Shown piece after piece: positions 63,985 to 64,000 of a DNA stretch of 64,000 bases (the first letter of the stretch is position 1; each line of letters starts with the position of its first letter). The stretch comes from Scytonema hofmannii PCC 7110 (GTDB taxonomy: Bacteria; Cyanobacteriota; Cyanobacteriia; Cyanobacteriales; Nostocaceae), in NCBI RefSeq assembly GCF_000346485.2, contig NZ_KQ976354.1, positions 9,940,341-10,004,340 of the forward strand, read 5' to 3'. Made by a program: the position numbers and the translations under genes. The notes below the pieces were generated by a model. The model was not told the DNA's origin. It made no database searches and saw only the letters and a list, made by a program, of their open reading frames with translations.

Positions 63985-64000
63985 TAATTCAGGGCGTTCG

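Overview
The window looks like chromosome from a filamentous, Nostocales-type cyanobacterium. The evidence is frequent HIP1 octamers (GCGATCGC), heptameric short tandem repeats between genes, a chloroplast-like group II intron, cyanobacterial conserved small proteins, and a large NRPS/PKS gene whose domain types and specificity residues resemble cyanobacterial assembly lines. No rRNA, tRNA or CRISPR array was seen.

Layout. 1-4.1 kb: end of an aminotransferase gene, a complete group II intron with its RT/HNH maturase, a YjbQ-family gene directly behind the intron, and an opposite-strand NAD(P)-binding protein. 4.3-8.6 kb: small cyanobacterial proteins, then the succinate dehydrogenase/fumarate reductase flavoprotein. 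8.6-10.2 kb: an IS982 remnant and a broken gene. 10.3-30.5 kb: one-strand biosynthetic block, consisting of a secreted metallo-beta-lactamase-fold hydrolase, a 4,780-residue NRPS/PKS (half C-A-NMT-PCP / C-A-PCP / C-A-PCP / KS-AT-ACP-TE), two tandem UGT-like glycosyltransferases, a membrane-protein fragment and a MATE exporter. 30.6-31.9 kb: repeats, a MITE, and a Mn2+-type (yybP-ykoY) riboswitch in front of a GDT1/UPF0016 cation exporter. 32-41 kb: mostly housekeeping or unknown genes (TPR protein, DUF39 homocysteine protein, trypsin-like protease, short isopropylmalate-synthase-like enzyme, vanadium haloperoxidase-like protein, EF-hand protein).

41-56 kb is an accessory, decaying region: recombinase scraps, an IS4-family insertion sequence, an AIPR abortive-infection protein, a KAP-type P-loop NTPase, a wrecked type I restriction locus (deleted and frameshifted hsdR, half hsdS, no hsdM) carrying an intact-looking PD-(D/E)XK protein, a DUF697-like membrane protein, a small HTH regulator, and a second, about 90% identical copy of the isopropylmalate-synthase-like gene. 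57-64 kb: a MASE1 histidine kinase, a GC-rich alpha/beta hydrolase beside a frameshifted GMC oxidoreductase remnant, a protein made of three tandem copies of one unknown domain, and leftovers of a two-partner-secretion exoprotein.

How the genes may work together. The NRPS/PKS should build an N-methylated X-Ala-Ile chain extended by one unreduced malonate, which could be released as a beta-keto acid or close to a tetramic acid, then be glycosylated and exported by the MATE pump. The riboswitch leader contains four mutually exclusive strands that could link Mn2+ binding to exposure of the exporter ribosome binding site. Substrate assignments and the switch model are inferences from reading the sequence; no searches or folding programs were run.
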